64,000 nt of DNA from Sphingomonas sp. Leaf67 (GCF_001421965.1 NZ_LMLP01000003.1:70093-134092); one strand, 5' to 3'. Positions 30,544-40,198 are shown, numbered from the stretch's first letter. Translations and numbers: made by a program. The notes: generated by a model not told the origin, from the letters alone.

Positions 30544-32246
30544 GGGCCGGCGACCAGCGCTGGCTGGCGATAGGCGTGCCGATGGCCGCGGGCGGGGCGG
30601 CGCTGGCCGCCGCGATCCTGCTGTTGCCCGGCCGGACCGAAATCCTGCATGTCGAGCGCCGCGCCCATCCGGTGACGGTGTCGATCGCGCTGCCGCCGCC
30701 GATCCCGTCGCCCGCGCCGTCGGCGGGACCGCAGCTGCCGGCGCTGGCCGATACGATCAAGCGCGCCGATGCCGCCGAGCTCGCCACGCTGACCGCGCAA
30801 TTGCAGGCGGCGGGGCAGAAGGTCACGACGCTGCAGGTCGCCTATGACCTGAAGGCCGCCGGTCGCGGCACGGTGGCGCTCGCCTATCTGGCGGCACGGC
30901 CCGACGGCACGGTCGCCGGGACGTGGCCGCTGCGCATCGACCTGCTGGCCGAGGCGGGGCAGCGCGATGCCGCGGCGAAGCTGTTCGAAGCGGCCAGGGG
31001 TGTGCCGGCGCCGGCGATCGTCGCCGCCGCCTATACGCTCGAACGGCCCGACCTGCTGGTCGCCGCCGCCGAACGCGGCGCGATCCCGCGACCCGACGTC
31101 GCGCTGTCGCTCGACCTTGCCCGCCGGTTGGAACGGGCGGGGCAGGGGGCGTGGATCGCGCGGCTCGCCCGGGTCGGCAGCGACTGGCGCGCCGGTGATC
31201 CGTGGCTTGCGATCCGCGTCGCGCAGGCGGCAGGCGACCAGCGCGCGGCGCTGGCGGCGGCGGGGCTGCTGCCCGGCGATCAGCGCGATGCCGCGCGCGA
31301 AGCGATCCTGACCCGTGCCGGCGACCGGGCGGGGCTGCGGCAGATGCTGCTTGCCCGCGCGCAGGTGCCGGGCACCGATCCGCTGCCGATCGCCGAGCAA
31401 TTGCTGGCGGCGGGGGCACGCGACGATGCGGTCGGCGTGCTGGCGGCGGCGGTCGGGCAGAGCGGCCCCGACGGTCCGGCGGCGCGCCGGCTGCTTTATC
31501 TGCTCGGTCCGCGCCCCCGCCAGAGCGACGTCGCATGGCTACGCCAGCGTACCCTGAGCGGCGCGCCGGCGCAGCAGCTCGACTGGATCGCTGCCTATGC
31601 CGATCGCGACCGGCCGGGCGATGCGGCCGCGTTCCTCGCGCGCCATCCGCTGGCCGATCGCACGCCGGTGCTGCTCGAACGGTTGCGGCTCGCGCAGGCG
31701 ACGGGGGACGATTCCGCCGGGCGCACGGTGCTGGCCCGGCTGTTCGACGGACGCGCGCTGTCCGCCGATGCGGTGCGCGCGGCGGGCGACGCGATGCCGC
31801 GCAGGCCCGACCCGGCCCAGCTCGCCGCGCTGCTTCGTGCCCGCGTCGCGACCGGCATCGCCGCCCCGCGCGACCGGATGGATCTGGCATGGAGCGCGTG
31901 GAATGCCGGCGATGCGCCGCGCACGGTGCAGATCCTGCGCGACTATCTGGCGACACAGGGCAACGATCTGCCCGCGCTGCGGCTGATGGCCGATGCGCAG
32001 GCCCGGATCGGCGGCGACCGCGCGGCGCGGCCATGGCTCGAAAAGGCGCTGGCCAAAACGCCCGGCGACAGCCGCGCCGCCGCCGAATTGCTCGACCGGC
32101 TCGGCCGTCGGCGCGAAGCGGTGGCGCTGGTCGAACGCCTGCGACAGGCGACCCCGAACGACCGGCAACTGGTCGCGCTCCATGCCCGGCTGCTGATCGC
32201 CGATGGCCAGCCCGGCCGTGCCCGCATGGTGTTGTCGCAACAATGA
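30540..32246 (+). CDS. PelB N-terminal half: membrane-anchored TPR protein
   Basis: 568 residues. One membrane helix (about 8-30) is followed by a proline-rich segment and about 500 residues of helix-turn-helix repeats rich in Ala/Leu/Arg (TPR-like, e.g. PALRLMADAQARIGGDRAA and RPWLEKALAKTPGDSRAA). In Pseudomonas, PelB combines such a TPR scaffold with a C-terminal beta-barrel. Here the barrel is on the next gene, joined by ATGA overlap, so PelB is split. The TPR part would sit in the periplasm and guide PelA and polymer to the outer membrane. Assigned by position and architecture; sequence similarity is weak by eye. Confidence 0.7.
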   Translation: MRAGDQRWLAIGVPMAAGGAALAAAILLLPGRTEILHVERRAHPVTVSIALPPPIPSPAPSAGPQLPALADTIKRADAAELATLTAQLQAAGQKVTTLQVAYDLKAAGRGTVALAYLAARPDGTVAGTWPLRIDLLAEAGQRDAAAKLFEAARGVPAPAIVAAAYTLERPDLLVAAAERGAIPRPDVALSLDLARRLERAGQGAWIARLARVGSDWRAGDPWLAIRVAQAAGDQRAALAAAGLLPGDQRDAAREAILTRAGDRAGLRQMLLARAQVPGTDPLPIAEQLLAAGARDDAVGVLAAAVGQSGPDGPAARRLLYLLGPRPRQSDVAWLRQRTLSGAPAQQLDWIAAYADRDRPGDAAAFLARHPLADRTPVLLERLRLAQATGDDSAGRTVLARLFDGRALSADAVRAAGDAMPRRPDPAQLAALLRARVATGIAAPRDRMDLAWSAWNAGDAPRTVQILRDYLATQGNDLPALRLMADAQARIGGDRAARPWLEKALAKTPGDSRAAAELLDRLGRRREAVALVERLRQATPNDRQLVALHARLLIADGQPGRARMVLSQQ

Positions 32247-33694
32247 TCGCGGCGCTGGTCCTGATCGCGGGCATTGCCGGCCCGGTGCTGCGCGTGCCGC
32301 CGGCGATCCTTGCCGATGGCGAGGTCGCGGGCGGCGATCCACCGCTGGTGTGGCCTGTCGGCACGACGCTGAGCGTCGAGGGCGATGGCGGCGAGATCGT
32401 CGTTCGCGCCGACCGTCCGATCGACGACCGAGCGATCAACCGGTTTCGCGATGCCGCCGGCGACGCGATCGGCGATCTGCGCTGGAACGATGACAGCCTT
32501 GTGCTGCGCCCCGCCGCCGGACGCACCCTGCGCTGGCGGCATAGCGATAATCGCATGACGATCGGCTTCACGCCGGGCGACGACGCGCCGGTCGCGGCGG
32601 TGGCGCAGGACGCCTCCGACCTCGACCCGCAACTGCTGACGATCGAGGCCGATGTCGCCGCTGGCTATCCGGGCGAGGGCCGCCGTCGTGCGGAGACGCT
32701 GGCGACGCAGCATCCGGCCGACCGGCGCGTGATCCGCATCCTCGCCGACGCCCGCAGCGCCGATGGCGACGCCGCCGGTGCGACCCGGCTCTATCGCCGC
32801 CTCGGCGCGACCGACCGCACCGCACGGCGCGCCGCCGCCTTCGCCCCCGGCGCGGCATCGGCCAGCGTGACGCTGCGCGACGGCAGCGACCTGTCGCAGA
32901 TCGAGAGCGCCGCGCGCGTCGATGTCGCGCTGACCGATCGCACGACGATCGGCGGTGGCGTGCGCCATATCGCCAGCACCATCGGCGACGACCATCGCGG
33001 ATCGACCGTTGCCGAAGCCGGTGCCACCGTCCGCGTCGGCGATGAGGCACGGATGCAGGCGGTGCTGGCCGGGGCGCTCGACAGCGGCGTCACCGGCGGC
33101 GGCGTGCGCTATGCCGCCGGCTCGGCGGAGGGACAGTGGCGCGCCGGGCTGACGCTGCATCAGCCCGATTATTCGACCCGCGAACAGGCGATCGACGATG
33201 GCTGGCTGTCGCGCGTTTCCGCAGGAGCCACCTATCGCATCGCGCCGGGGCTGGTGGGGCAGGTCGATGTCGGCGGCAATCGCTATGGCATTGCGGGCGA
33301 GGGTGGGGCGGTCGACACGATCACCCTGGCCGGCGGGCTCGACTATATCCGGCGGCGCGGCGGCTTCGCCTTCGGCCTGACCTATCGGATGGAGGCCGAA
33401 TATGTGCAGCGACTGCGCGGCGGAATCGATTTCGCGACGCGCGAAAACCACACGGTGCAGGGGCTGGTGAGCGGCGCGATCGGCGAAGTGCAGCTGACCG
33501 GCCTCGCCGGATGGACGGTCGACCGCTTCGGCGGCGACGGCCCCAATGCCAGCCTCGGCCTCGCGCTGCCGATCGGCACCGCCTGGCGGGTCGAGGGGAG
33601 CGGCGGGATCAGCTCGGTCACGCGGCCGGGCTTTGCCGGGCAACAGATGTTCGCGCGCGCGGGCGTGACGCGCGGCCTGGGGAACGGGCGGTGA
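32243..33694 (+). CDS. PelB C-terminal half: outer-membrane barrel protein
   Basis: 483 residues. It starts with a short signal peptide (AALVLIAGIAGPVL), then a small beta domain (about 20-110) and a short helical repeat segment (about 125-180). From about 190 onward are alternating hydrophobic/polar strands rich in Gly and aromatic residues (TIGGGVRHIAST, YRIAPGLVGQVDVGG, GFAFGLTYRMEAEY), typical of a porin barrel of the PelB type. It overlaps its neighbours as ATGA at the start and GTGA at the end. It probably forms the outer-membrane exit for Pel. The extra N-terminal domain has no known counterpart that I recognise. Confidence 0.72.
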   Translation: MIAALVLIAGIAGPVLRVPPAILADGEVAGGDPPLVWPVGTTLSVEGDGGEIVVRADRPIDDRAINRFRDAAGDAIGDLRWNDDSLVLRPAAGRTLRWRHSDNRMTIGFTPGDDAPVAAVAQDASDLDPQLLTIEADVAAGYPGEGRRRAETLATQHPADRRVIRILADARSADGDAAGATRLYRRLGATDRTARRAAAFAPGAASASVTLRDGSDLSQIESAARVDVALTDRTTIGGGVRHIASTIGDDHRGSTVAEAGATVRVGDEARMQAVLAGALDSGVTGGGVRYAAGSAEGQWRAGLTLHQPDYSTREQAIDDGWLSRVSAGATYRIAPGLVGQVDVGGNRYGIAGEGGAVDTITLAGGLDYIRRRGGFAFGLTYRMEAEYVQRLRGGIDFATRENHTVQGLVSGAIGEVQLTGLAGWTVDRFGGDGPNASLGLALPIGTAWRVEGSGGISSVTRPGFAGQQMFARAGVTRGLGNGR

Positions 33695-34629
33695 GCGCAG
33701 GACGTCACCGGTCGCTGCGCATTGCCATGGAACTGGCGGCGGGCTTCGGGGTGCTGATCGCGCTCGACCGGCTGCTGCTGGGCGGCACGGCCTTTACCGG
33801 CGTCGATCCCAATCCGCTCTGGCTGCCGGTGGTGGTCATGGCGCTGGCCTATGGCACCTTTCCCGCGCTGGCGGCGGCGGGCATCGCCAGCGGACTGTGG
33901 CTGGCGATCGGACACGAACCGGGCGTCGAGCGCGATTATCTCGATCACCTGCTGCACCTGTCGCTGCCGCCGCTGCTGTGGTTCATGGCGGCGGTGGCGA
34001 TCGGCGAGGTGACGATGGTGCGCGCCCAGCGGCTCGTCCGGCTCGAACGGACCAAGAATACCGCGCGGCGCAACGTCGTCCGGCTGACCGAAGCGTTCCA
34101 CCGTCTGGTCCATACCAACCGCGCGTTGCAGGTGCAGGTCGCGACCGATGACCGCAGCATCGGCCATGTCATCGCCACCGCCGCGCGTCTGGGCGATGTC
34201 GATCCGGCCGAACGCCGTGCCGCCATGGTGGCGCTGATCGCGCTCGCCGCGCACACCCGCGACTTCACCTGTTACCGGGTGGTCGGTGACGAGGCGCGGG
34301 CATGGTTGCGCGGCGACGCCGCACAGGCGCGGGCCGACACGCTGCCGCCGCCACTCCTGCTGATGGCGCGGCGCGGCGATGCGATCCATGTCGGCCGGGC
34401 GTCGGATCGTGCCGCGCTGGTCGGGGTCGGCGTCGCCGCCCTGCCGCTGACCGGCGATGGCGACCGCGTGGTCGGAATGCTGGTGCTGCACGACCTGCCG
34501 TTCGAGGCGCTGGGCGCGCATCTGCTGGCCGAACTGACCGAAATCTGTCGCTGGCTGGTGCCGCTGCTGATCGACGAACCGCGTCGCCCCGCGATGCTGG
34601 CGGTCCGATCGCCCGGAAAGGTCGCATGA
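33691..34629 (+). CDS. pelD: PelD homologue lacking the GGDEF domain
   Basis: 312 residues from GTG 33691. Three to four membrane helices (about 10-110) are followed by a charged coiled-coil (LERTKNTARRNVVRL) and a GAF domain (about 150-300). Canonical PelD (about 455 residues) ends in a degenerate GGDEF domain whose RxxD site binds c-di-GMP and switches Pel synthesis on. Here the protein stops right after the GAF domain, so this receptor is missing. The rest of the layout, and its position between pelB and pelE, support the PelD identity. Confidence 0.82.
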   Translation: MSAGRHRSLRIAMELAAGFGVLIALDRLLLGGTAFTGVDPNPLWLPVVVMALAYGTFPALAAAGIASGLWLAIGHEPGVERDYLDHLLHLSLPPLLWFMAAVAIGEVTMVRAQRLVRLERTKNTARRNVVRLTEAFHRLVHTNRALQVQVATDDRSIGHVIATAARLGDVDPAERRAAMVALIALAAHTRDFTCYRVVGDEARAWLRGDAAQARADTLPPPLLLMARRGDAIHVGRASDRAALVGVGVAALPLTGDGDRVVGMLVLHDLPFEALGAHLLAELTEICRWLVPLLIDEPRRPAMLAVRSPGKVA

Positions 34630-35474
34630 TGCGCGCGATCGTCGCGCTGGCGGTGGCCGACGTGGCGATGCTGGCTTCGGCGCCGGTCTGGCCCGGCCCC
34701 GTGTTGCTGCTCGCCCATATCGGTTGTTCGATCGTCGCGATCGTGCTGCGGCTGCGCGGCGGTCGCGCATTGCGGTTCAGCGCGATCGTCTTCGGCATGA
34801 TTGCGCCGGCGGCGTTGCTGGCGGGCGAATGGGCGAGCCGCACGCTGCCCGACGACGATCGTCCGCCGGCCCCGCTGCCCGAACCGGTCGTCCGGTCGGC
34901 TAAGGCGCAGCGCGGGGCCAGCCTGACCATCGCGCGGATGCTCGACGGCCGCGTGCTCCATGCCGACCCCGACGCGTTGCATTCGCTGGTCACGATCATG
35001 CGCCACGGACAGGTCGCCGAACGGCGGCGCGCGCTGGAAACGGTGGTGCGCTCGTTTCAGCCGTCGCTCTCGCCGTTGATCGCGCTGGCGCTGACCGATG
35101 GCGATCAGACGATCCGCGCGCTCGCCGCCGCCGCATCGGCGCGCATCGTGCAGAATCTGGCGACCGGGCGCGCCGCGCTCGAATCGGCGAGCGGACCGGA
35201 ACGCGATGCGGCGCTGGCGGCGATGCTCGCCGACCATGCGCGCGGCAACGTGCTGTTGTCCGATACGCAGCGGGCGCATCTGCGCGCCGACGCGCTCGGC
35301 CTGATCGGCGACGAGCCGCTCGACCCGACCCGGATCGAGGCGCTGTGGGCGGCGGGCGACTATGCCGCGATCGACGCGATCGTCGAACAGGTGCCGGTCG
35401 ATGCCGGCCCACACGATCGCGTCGCCCGTGCGACCGGATGGTGGCGCGGACAGACGATCGGGCATCGGGCGTGA
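34626..35474 (+). CDS. pelE: PelE-like membrane protein with helical repeats
   Basis: 282 residues. Two to three hydrophobic segments in the first 75 residues are followed by a proline-rich linker and helical repeats (RRRALETVVRSFQPSLSPLI, DQTIRALAAAASARIVQNL), matching the PelE plan of membrane helices plus a TPR-like cytoplasmic domain. It should join PelD and PelG to recruit PelF. Start ATGATG overlaps the pelD stop; the end overlaps the pelF GTG. Confidence 0.78.
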   Translation: MMRAIVALAVADVAMLASAPVWPGPVLLLAHIGCSIVAIVLRLRGGRALRFSAIVFGMIAPAALLAGEWASRTLPDDDRPPAPLPEPVVRSAKAQRGASLTIARMLDGRVLHADPDALHSLVTIMRHGQVAERRRALETVVRSFQPSLSPLIALALTDGDQTIRALAAAASARIVQNLATGRAALESASGPERDAALAAMLADHARGNVLLSDTQRAHLRADALGLIGDEPLDPTRIEALWAAGDYAAIDAIVEQVPVDAGPHDRVARATGWWRGQTIGHRA

Positions 35475-36952
35475 ACGCGCGGATCAACCCCGGCCCGCCC
35501 GCCGATATCTGCCTGATCGTCGAGGGGGCGTATCCTTACGTCGTCGGCGGCGTATCGGGGTGGTTGCAGGACCTGATCACCCACCTGCCCGAAATCCGCT
35601 TCGCCATCGTCGCGATCAAGCCATCCTCGGCCCCGCTCGCGATGCAGCTGACCCCGCCCGACAATGTCGTCGAACTGGTCGAGATCGCGCTGGCTCCCGA
35701 AGCGACGATGCCGCGCGGCTATCCGGCGGGGCAGGCGGTGGCGATCGCCGATGCGTTGATCGACTTCGTCGACGGGGGCGGGGCGGGGACGCTCGGCACG
35801 CTGATCGCGCTGATCGACGGCGTCGGACGCCCGCTGACGCCCGGCGATATCCTCGCCCATCCCGCGACGTTCGCGCGGTTGCGCCGTCATTATCAGGCGC
35901 TGTTGCCCAAGGCGTCGTTCCACCATTATTTCTGGGCGATGCGGGTGCTGCTCGGCGGGCTGCTCGCGGTGCTGACCGCGCCATTGCCCAAAGCGCGCGC
36001 CTATCACACCATCTCTACCGGGTTCGCCGGCCTGCTGGCGGCGCGTGCGGCACAGGTCAGCGGCCGGCCCGGCTTCATCACCGAACATGGCATCTATCTG
36101 CTCGAACGCCAGATCGAGGTGATGATGGCCGAATGGATCGGCGATCAGGTCGATACCGGCCTCGCCATGGACCGCACGGTCAACGACCTGCGCGACCTGT
36201 GGGTGCGCGCCTTCACCAGCTATGCCAGTGCCTGTTACGATGCCTGCGATCCGATCGTCGCGCTGTACGGCGACAACAATGCGGTGCAGCGGCGACTGGG
36301 CGCGGCGACCGACCGGGTGCGGGTGATCCCCAACGGCATCGACGCCCGGCGTTTCTCGCACCTCGCCGATGCTCGCGATCCCGACCATCCGCTGGTGGCG
36401 CTGCTCGGGCGGGTGGTGCCGATCAAGGATATCAAGACCTTCGTCCGCGCCTGCGCCATCGCCCATGTGCAGAAACCGCATCTGCGCTTCGTCGTGCTGG
36501 GGCCGGAGGACGAAGACCGCGAATATGCCGCCGAATGCAACCAGCTGGTCGCCGATCTCGGGCTGAACGATGTCCTGCATTTCGCCGGGCGGGTGCGGAT
36601 CGAGGATTGGATGAACCGCATCGATCTGCTGGTGCTGACCAGCCTGTCCGAAGCGCAACCGCTGGTGATATTGGAAGGGGGGGCGTGCGGCATCCCGGTC
36701 GTCGCCCCCGATGTCGGCAGTTGCCGCGAGATGATCGAGGGGCGTGGGGCCCACGATCCCGGCCATGGCGGCATCGTCACGCCGCTGGTCAATCCGCAGG
36801 CGACCGCGGCGGGCATCTGCGCCATCGCCGGCGAACCGGCGGTACGCTGGGAAATGGGAGAGGCGATGCGCCGCCGGGTGCTGCGCGATTACGATCACCC
36901 GACGATCATCGGGTCCTATCGTGCGCTCTATGGGGACTTGATCGGGCGGTAG
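35471..36952 (+). CDS. pelF: Pel polysaccharide glycosyltransferase PelF
   Basis: 493 residues, GT4-family retaining glycosyltransferase with the PelF signature ADICLIVEGAYPYVVGGVSG and WLQDLITHLPE. The C-terminal Rossmann domain has VIPNGIDARRF and the nucleotide-sugar E-x7-E motif in SEAQPLVILEGG. PelF is the cytoplasmic polymerase that uses UDP-GalNAc (or UDP-GalN-type) donors. It starts with GTG at 35471, overlapping the pelE stop. Last gene of the coupled operon. Confidence 0.95.
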   Translation: MNARINPGPPADICLIVEGAYPYVVGGVSGWLQDLITHLPEIRFAIVAIKPSSAPLAMQLTPPDNVVELVEIALAPEATMPRGYPAGQAVAIADALIDFVDGGGAGTLGTLIALIDGVGRPLTPGDILAHPATFARLRRHYQALLPKASFHHYFWAMRVLLGGLLAVLTAPLPKARAYHTISTGFAGLLAARAAQVSGRPGFITEHGIYLLERQIEVMMAEWIGDQVDTGLAMDRTVNDLRDLWVRAFTSYASACYDACDPIVALYGDNNAVQRRLGAATDRVRVIPNGIDARRFSHLADARDPDHPLVALLGRVVPIKDIKTFVRACAIAHVQKPHLRFVVLGPEDEDREYAAECNQLVADLGLNDVLHFAGRVRIEDWMNRIDLLVLTSLSEAQPLVILEGGACGIPVVAPDVGSCREMIEGRGAHDPGHGGIVTPLVNPQATAAGICAIAGEPAVRWEMGEAMRRRVLRDYDHPTIIGSYRALYGDLIGR

Positions 36953-36975
36953 AGGTTGGCACCTCTGCCCCCAAA

Positions 36976-37098
36976 CCCGTTCGGTTCGATCCGCTGCGAG
37001 CGAAGTCGAGAAGCGTCGGTCGAGAACGGCCCGCCTGGGGCGCTGCCTTCTCGACTTCGGTTCTCGACAGGCTCGAACCTGCGCTCGAAGCGAACGGG
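36976..37098. repeat. REP-like inverted repeat, type 2 copy A
   Basis: An outer inverted pair begins CCCGTTCGGTTCGA and ends CTCGAAGCGAACGGG, with internal AGTCGAGAAG and CTTCTCGACTT pairs. A related copy lies at 56932-57085. It follows pelF and may terminate transcription. It looks like an intergenic mobile-type repeat, not an IS. Confidence 0.75.
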
Positions 37099-37120
37099 GG
37101 GGAGGGAAGGGCGGTTTGCC

Positions 37121-37333
37121 TTACGACAGCTTCTTGCCTCGCAGCGTGTTCAGCACCGCGATCGCCGCCACGCCGGCCAGCGCCGCGCTGGTCCACGGAC
37201 GTTCCTTGGCAAAGCCGCGCGCCTTGTCGGCGATCGGGGCGTCGCCGCCGAAATGCTTCTTGAACGCGTCGGTCAGCTTGGTCTTGCCGTTCGAAACGGG
37301 GACGTCGCGATTGGTGATGAGCGTGTCGGCCAT
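37121..37333 (-). CDS. Small membrane-anchored protein
   Basis: 70 residues from ATG 37333, with AGGAG upstream. The N-terminal half is polar and charged (KTKLTDAFKKHFGGDAPIADKARGFAKERP), and a C-terminal membrane helix (WTSAALAGVAAIAVLNTLRG) ends in basic residues. The plan is like ElaB/YqjD or DUF883-type stress proteins, but no firm family is recognised. Confidence 0.65.
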   Translation of the reverse strand: MADTLITNRDVPVSNGKTKLTDAFKKHFGGDAPIADKARGFAKERPWTSAALAGVAAIAVLNTLRGKKLS

Positions 37334-37406
37334 GAATCTACTCCTGATCGGTAAAGGTCGCGGGTCGTAACGCACGACCCGCGAACCGGTGCCATCACCG
37401 TCCCGA

Positions 37407-40109
37407 TCAGAAGTTCAGCCGCGCACCGACGGCATAGCGCGGGCCATAGGTTTCGAACGCGATCACCCGTTCCTTATAGACGGAGTAGGAAAAGGTCTTT
37501 TCGTTGAACAGGTTCAGCCCCTGCGCGAACAGGGTCAACCGATCGTTCAGCGCATAGTTGATGCTCGCGTCCCAGATGCCATAGGCGTCGACGTTGACCG
37601 GCTGTCCGCGATTGCCCTGCTGCGTCTGTTCATAGGCGTTGCGGTAATTATAGGCGATCCGCGCCTGCAACGGCCCTTTTTCGTAAAAGGCCACGGCATT
37701 GTACGTCGTCGCATCGGGATCGACGAGGCTCAGGTTCGCCTGCACGCCCAGCCCGTCGAGCGGCGCGGGCAGGCCGGTAAAGGTATATTGCCCCGAAAAT
37801 TCGATGCCGCGATAGCTGCGGCTGCCGATATTCTCCGGCCGCGTCCGCCGGAAATCGAGGCCGAGCAGCTGGATCGTCGACGTGACCGTTTCCGAGATAT
37901 TGTCCAGATCCTTGGCGAACAGCGCGACGCTGACGAAGCTCGACCGGTCGAGATACCAGGTCAGCGCCGCATCGTAATTCCATCCGATCATCGGCTCCAG
38001 ACCGGGATTGCCGTCGGTGATCGCCCGTTCGCGCGGGCGTGGGTTGATGTTGCGGATGAGCAGCAGGTCGGACAGCGTCGCGCGGGTCAGCGTCTTGGCG
38101 ACCGCCGCCTGCAACACGACATCTTCGAACACGTCTACCTTGAAATTGGCGCTCGGCAGCCACTGCGCATAGGATCCGGTCTGACGGATCGGTTGCGCCG
38201 CCGACAGGTTGACGATCGGATCGCCGCCGGGCGGGGCGGGGGTGATGCTCACGATCTCCTGCCCGAACCCGCGCGAGGTCACGTCGGTGCGGGTATAGCG
38301 CAGCCCGATATTGCCCGACCACGGCCGCGACCCGAAATCGCCGCCGAACGTCGCCTGCACATAGCCGCCGATCGTCCGTTCCTGCGCCGATCCGCTGTTG
38401 CCGGGCACCGGAATGACGCCGAAGCCACCGCCATTGGCCGCCAACGCCGCGCGCGCCGCCGCCGGATTGGCGAGCTGGTTGATCGCGGCATCGCTGAGCA
38501 GATAGCTGGCGAGATCCGCCGCCGAATAGGTCGGATAGGCGCTGTCGAACATTCCGCTGCCGAGGAAGTTCGTCGCCTCCGCCGGTCGCCCGAACACGGT
38601 CTGCGGCACGCCGACACCTGCCCCGCAATACAGGCATTGCAGCGCATCGGGCGTTTTGAACGAGAACCGCGATTTCTTGCGATCCGAGAAATTATACCCG
38701 CCCGAAATCTTCGTGAGAATGCCCATATCGGCATCCCATTTCAGGTTCGCATTGCCCTGATAGATCTGGTCCTCGACGCTGACCCCCTCATAGGTCAGGA
38801 ACCCCGCCTTCGCGTTCGACGTGTCGAGCAGGTTGCCGAGGCCCGTATAGACCGGCAATCCGGTCGGCCCGATCGCGAAGCGCACGCCGGCCGGCGAATA
38901 GCTGGGCGTCGCCAGATTGCTTTCGAACCATGCCTGATTGCCGCCGGTATCGTCGGTCGCCTTCGACCACGAAAAATCGACCGAGCCGCTCAACCGGTCC
39001 GATGGGGTCCACGCGAGATTGCCGCCCGCCTGATAGGTGGTGGCAAGCCGCGGGCGGACCTGGTTGGTGATGTTCGGACCCGATGCGATGCCGGTATAGC
39101 TGGTGATGGTGTTGTTCGAATCGACCGTCGCGGCGGTGATGTCGCCGGGGCCGCCATAGACGAAGAACACCTTGTTATCGTCGTTCACGTCCAGCTTCGA
39201 ATACAGCCCGTCGAGCGTGAACAGCAACGTGTCGCCCGCCCGCCACTGCGCGGTCAGCAGGCCCGACAGCCGCTTGCGACTGGTGCGGTTGGTGCCCCAT
39301 TCGACATAGGTCGGCAACGACACGCCGGTGAACTCAGGCGTGCCGTCCTTGTTCAGGTCGAGCGACTGGTTCGCTTCCCACCCGTCGGTGAAGATGCGCT
39401 TCCCCTCGATCTTGCGGTCGATATAGGAAAACGCGCCGAGAATGCCGAAATCGCCGCCGCCGAACGTCGTGCTGAACAGCCCCGACGCCTGTGGCGAGAA
39501 TTGCCCGCGCAGCTTGTCGTAATTGGCCTGTCCCGACAGCGAGACTTTCGTGCCGCTGAAATCGAATGGCCGCGCGGTGTACATGTCGACCGTCGCGGCG
39601 ATGCCGCCCTCGATCTGTGCGGCGGTCGGCGTCTTCGATACGTCGACCCGGTTGATGAGCTCGGCGGGCAGGATGTCGAAGCTGAATTCGCGTCCCTGAT
39701 TCTCGGTCGCGAGGATCCGGCCATTGTACAGCGCGCTGCTGAACGCCGGGCCCAGCCCGCGGACGGTGATGAACTGCCCCTCGCCATTGTCGCGCGAGAT
39801 GGTGATGCCGGGAATGCGCTGGATCGCCTCGGCGATATTCTGGTCGGGCAGCTTGCCGATATCGTCGGCGACGATCGAATCGACGATATTGTCGGCATTG
39901 CGCTTGATATCGGTCGCGCGGCGCAAACTGGCGCGCAGGCCCGTGACGATGATCTCGCCGTCATCGGCGGACGTCGCCGCATCCTGCACCGTGCCGGCGG
40001 GCGGGGCCGGATTGTCGGCCCCCTGCGTCTGCGCCGTGGCGGGGGTGATGGTCAGCACCGTGGCCATCCCGGCCATCGTGAGCAAGCGGAACCGCGTATC
40101 GGATTTCAT
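37407..40109 (-). CDS. TonB-dependent outer-membrane receptor
   Basis: 900 residues. A signal peptide ends near PATAQ, the TonB-box region is GEIIVTGLRASL, and the plug contains IGKLPDQNIAEAIQRIPG. A 22-strand barrel follows, ending in phenylalanine (ARLNF). It belongs to the group of sphingomonad/Caulobacter receptors linked to carbohydrate uptake. The start at 40109 follows GGGAGAGG. A LacI-type operator lies 70 bases upstream, similar to the one before the ABC/GH130 operon, so it probably imports the same sugar across the outer membrane. Confidence 0.93.
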   Translation of the reverse strand: MKSDTRFRLLTMAGMATVLTITPATAQTQGADNPAPPAGTVQDAATSADDGEIIVTGLRASLRRATDIKRNADNIVDSIVADDIGKLPDQNIAEAIQRIPGITISRDNGEGQFITVRGLGPAFSSALYNGRILATENQGREFSFDILPAELINRVDVSKTPTAAQIEGGIAATVDMYTARPFDFSGTKVSLSGQANYDKLRGQFSPQASGLFSTTFGGGDFGILGAFSYIDRKIEGKRIFTDGWEANQSLDLNKDGTPEFTGVSLPTYVEWGTNRTSRKRLSGLLTAQWRAGDTLLFTLDGLYSKLDVNDDNKVFFVYGGPGDITAATVDSNNTITSYTGIASGPNITNQVRPRLATTYQAGGNLAWTPSDRLSGSVDFSWSKATDDTGGNQAWFESNLATPSYSPAGVRFAIGPTGLPVYTGLGNLLDTSNAKAGFLTYEGVSVEDQIYQGNANLKWDADMGILTKISGGYNFSDRKKSRFSFKTPDALQCLYCGAGVGVPQTVFGRPAEATNFLGSGMFDSAYPTYSAADLASYLLSDAAINQLANPAAARAALAANGGGFGVIPVPGNSGSAQERTIGGYVQATFGGDFGSRPWSGNIGLRYTRTDVTSRGFGQEIVSITPAPPGGDPIVNLSAAQPIRQTGSYAQWLPSANFKVDVFEDVVLQAAVAKTLTRATLSDLLLIRNINPRPRERAITDGNPGLEPMIGWNYDAALTWYLDRSSFVSVALFAKDLDNISETVTSTIQLLGLDFRRTRPENIGSRSYRGIEFSGQYTFTGLPAPLDGLGVQANLSLVDPDATTYNAVAFYEKGPLQARIAYNYRNAYEQTQQGNRGQPVNVDAYGIWDASINYALNDRLTLFAQGLNLFNEKTFSYSVYKERVIAFETYGPRYAVGARLNF

Positions 40110-40178
40110 GCCGAATCCTCTCCCTATCGCTTCCCTTGTCACCATGCCGTTCGTGCGGTCATCGGTCGGAAGCAGCGA

Positions 40179-40198
40179 CAGGTTTAACGATCAACCTG
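40179..40198. promoter_or_regulatory. LacI-type operator upstream of the TonB receptor
   Basis: CAGGTTTAACGATCAACCTG has 6-base perfect outer arms around a central ACGA, the usual LacI-family plan. Its core GTTTAACGAT also occurs at 43412-43421 before the transport operon. Confidence 0.7.
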
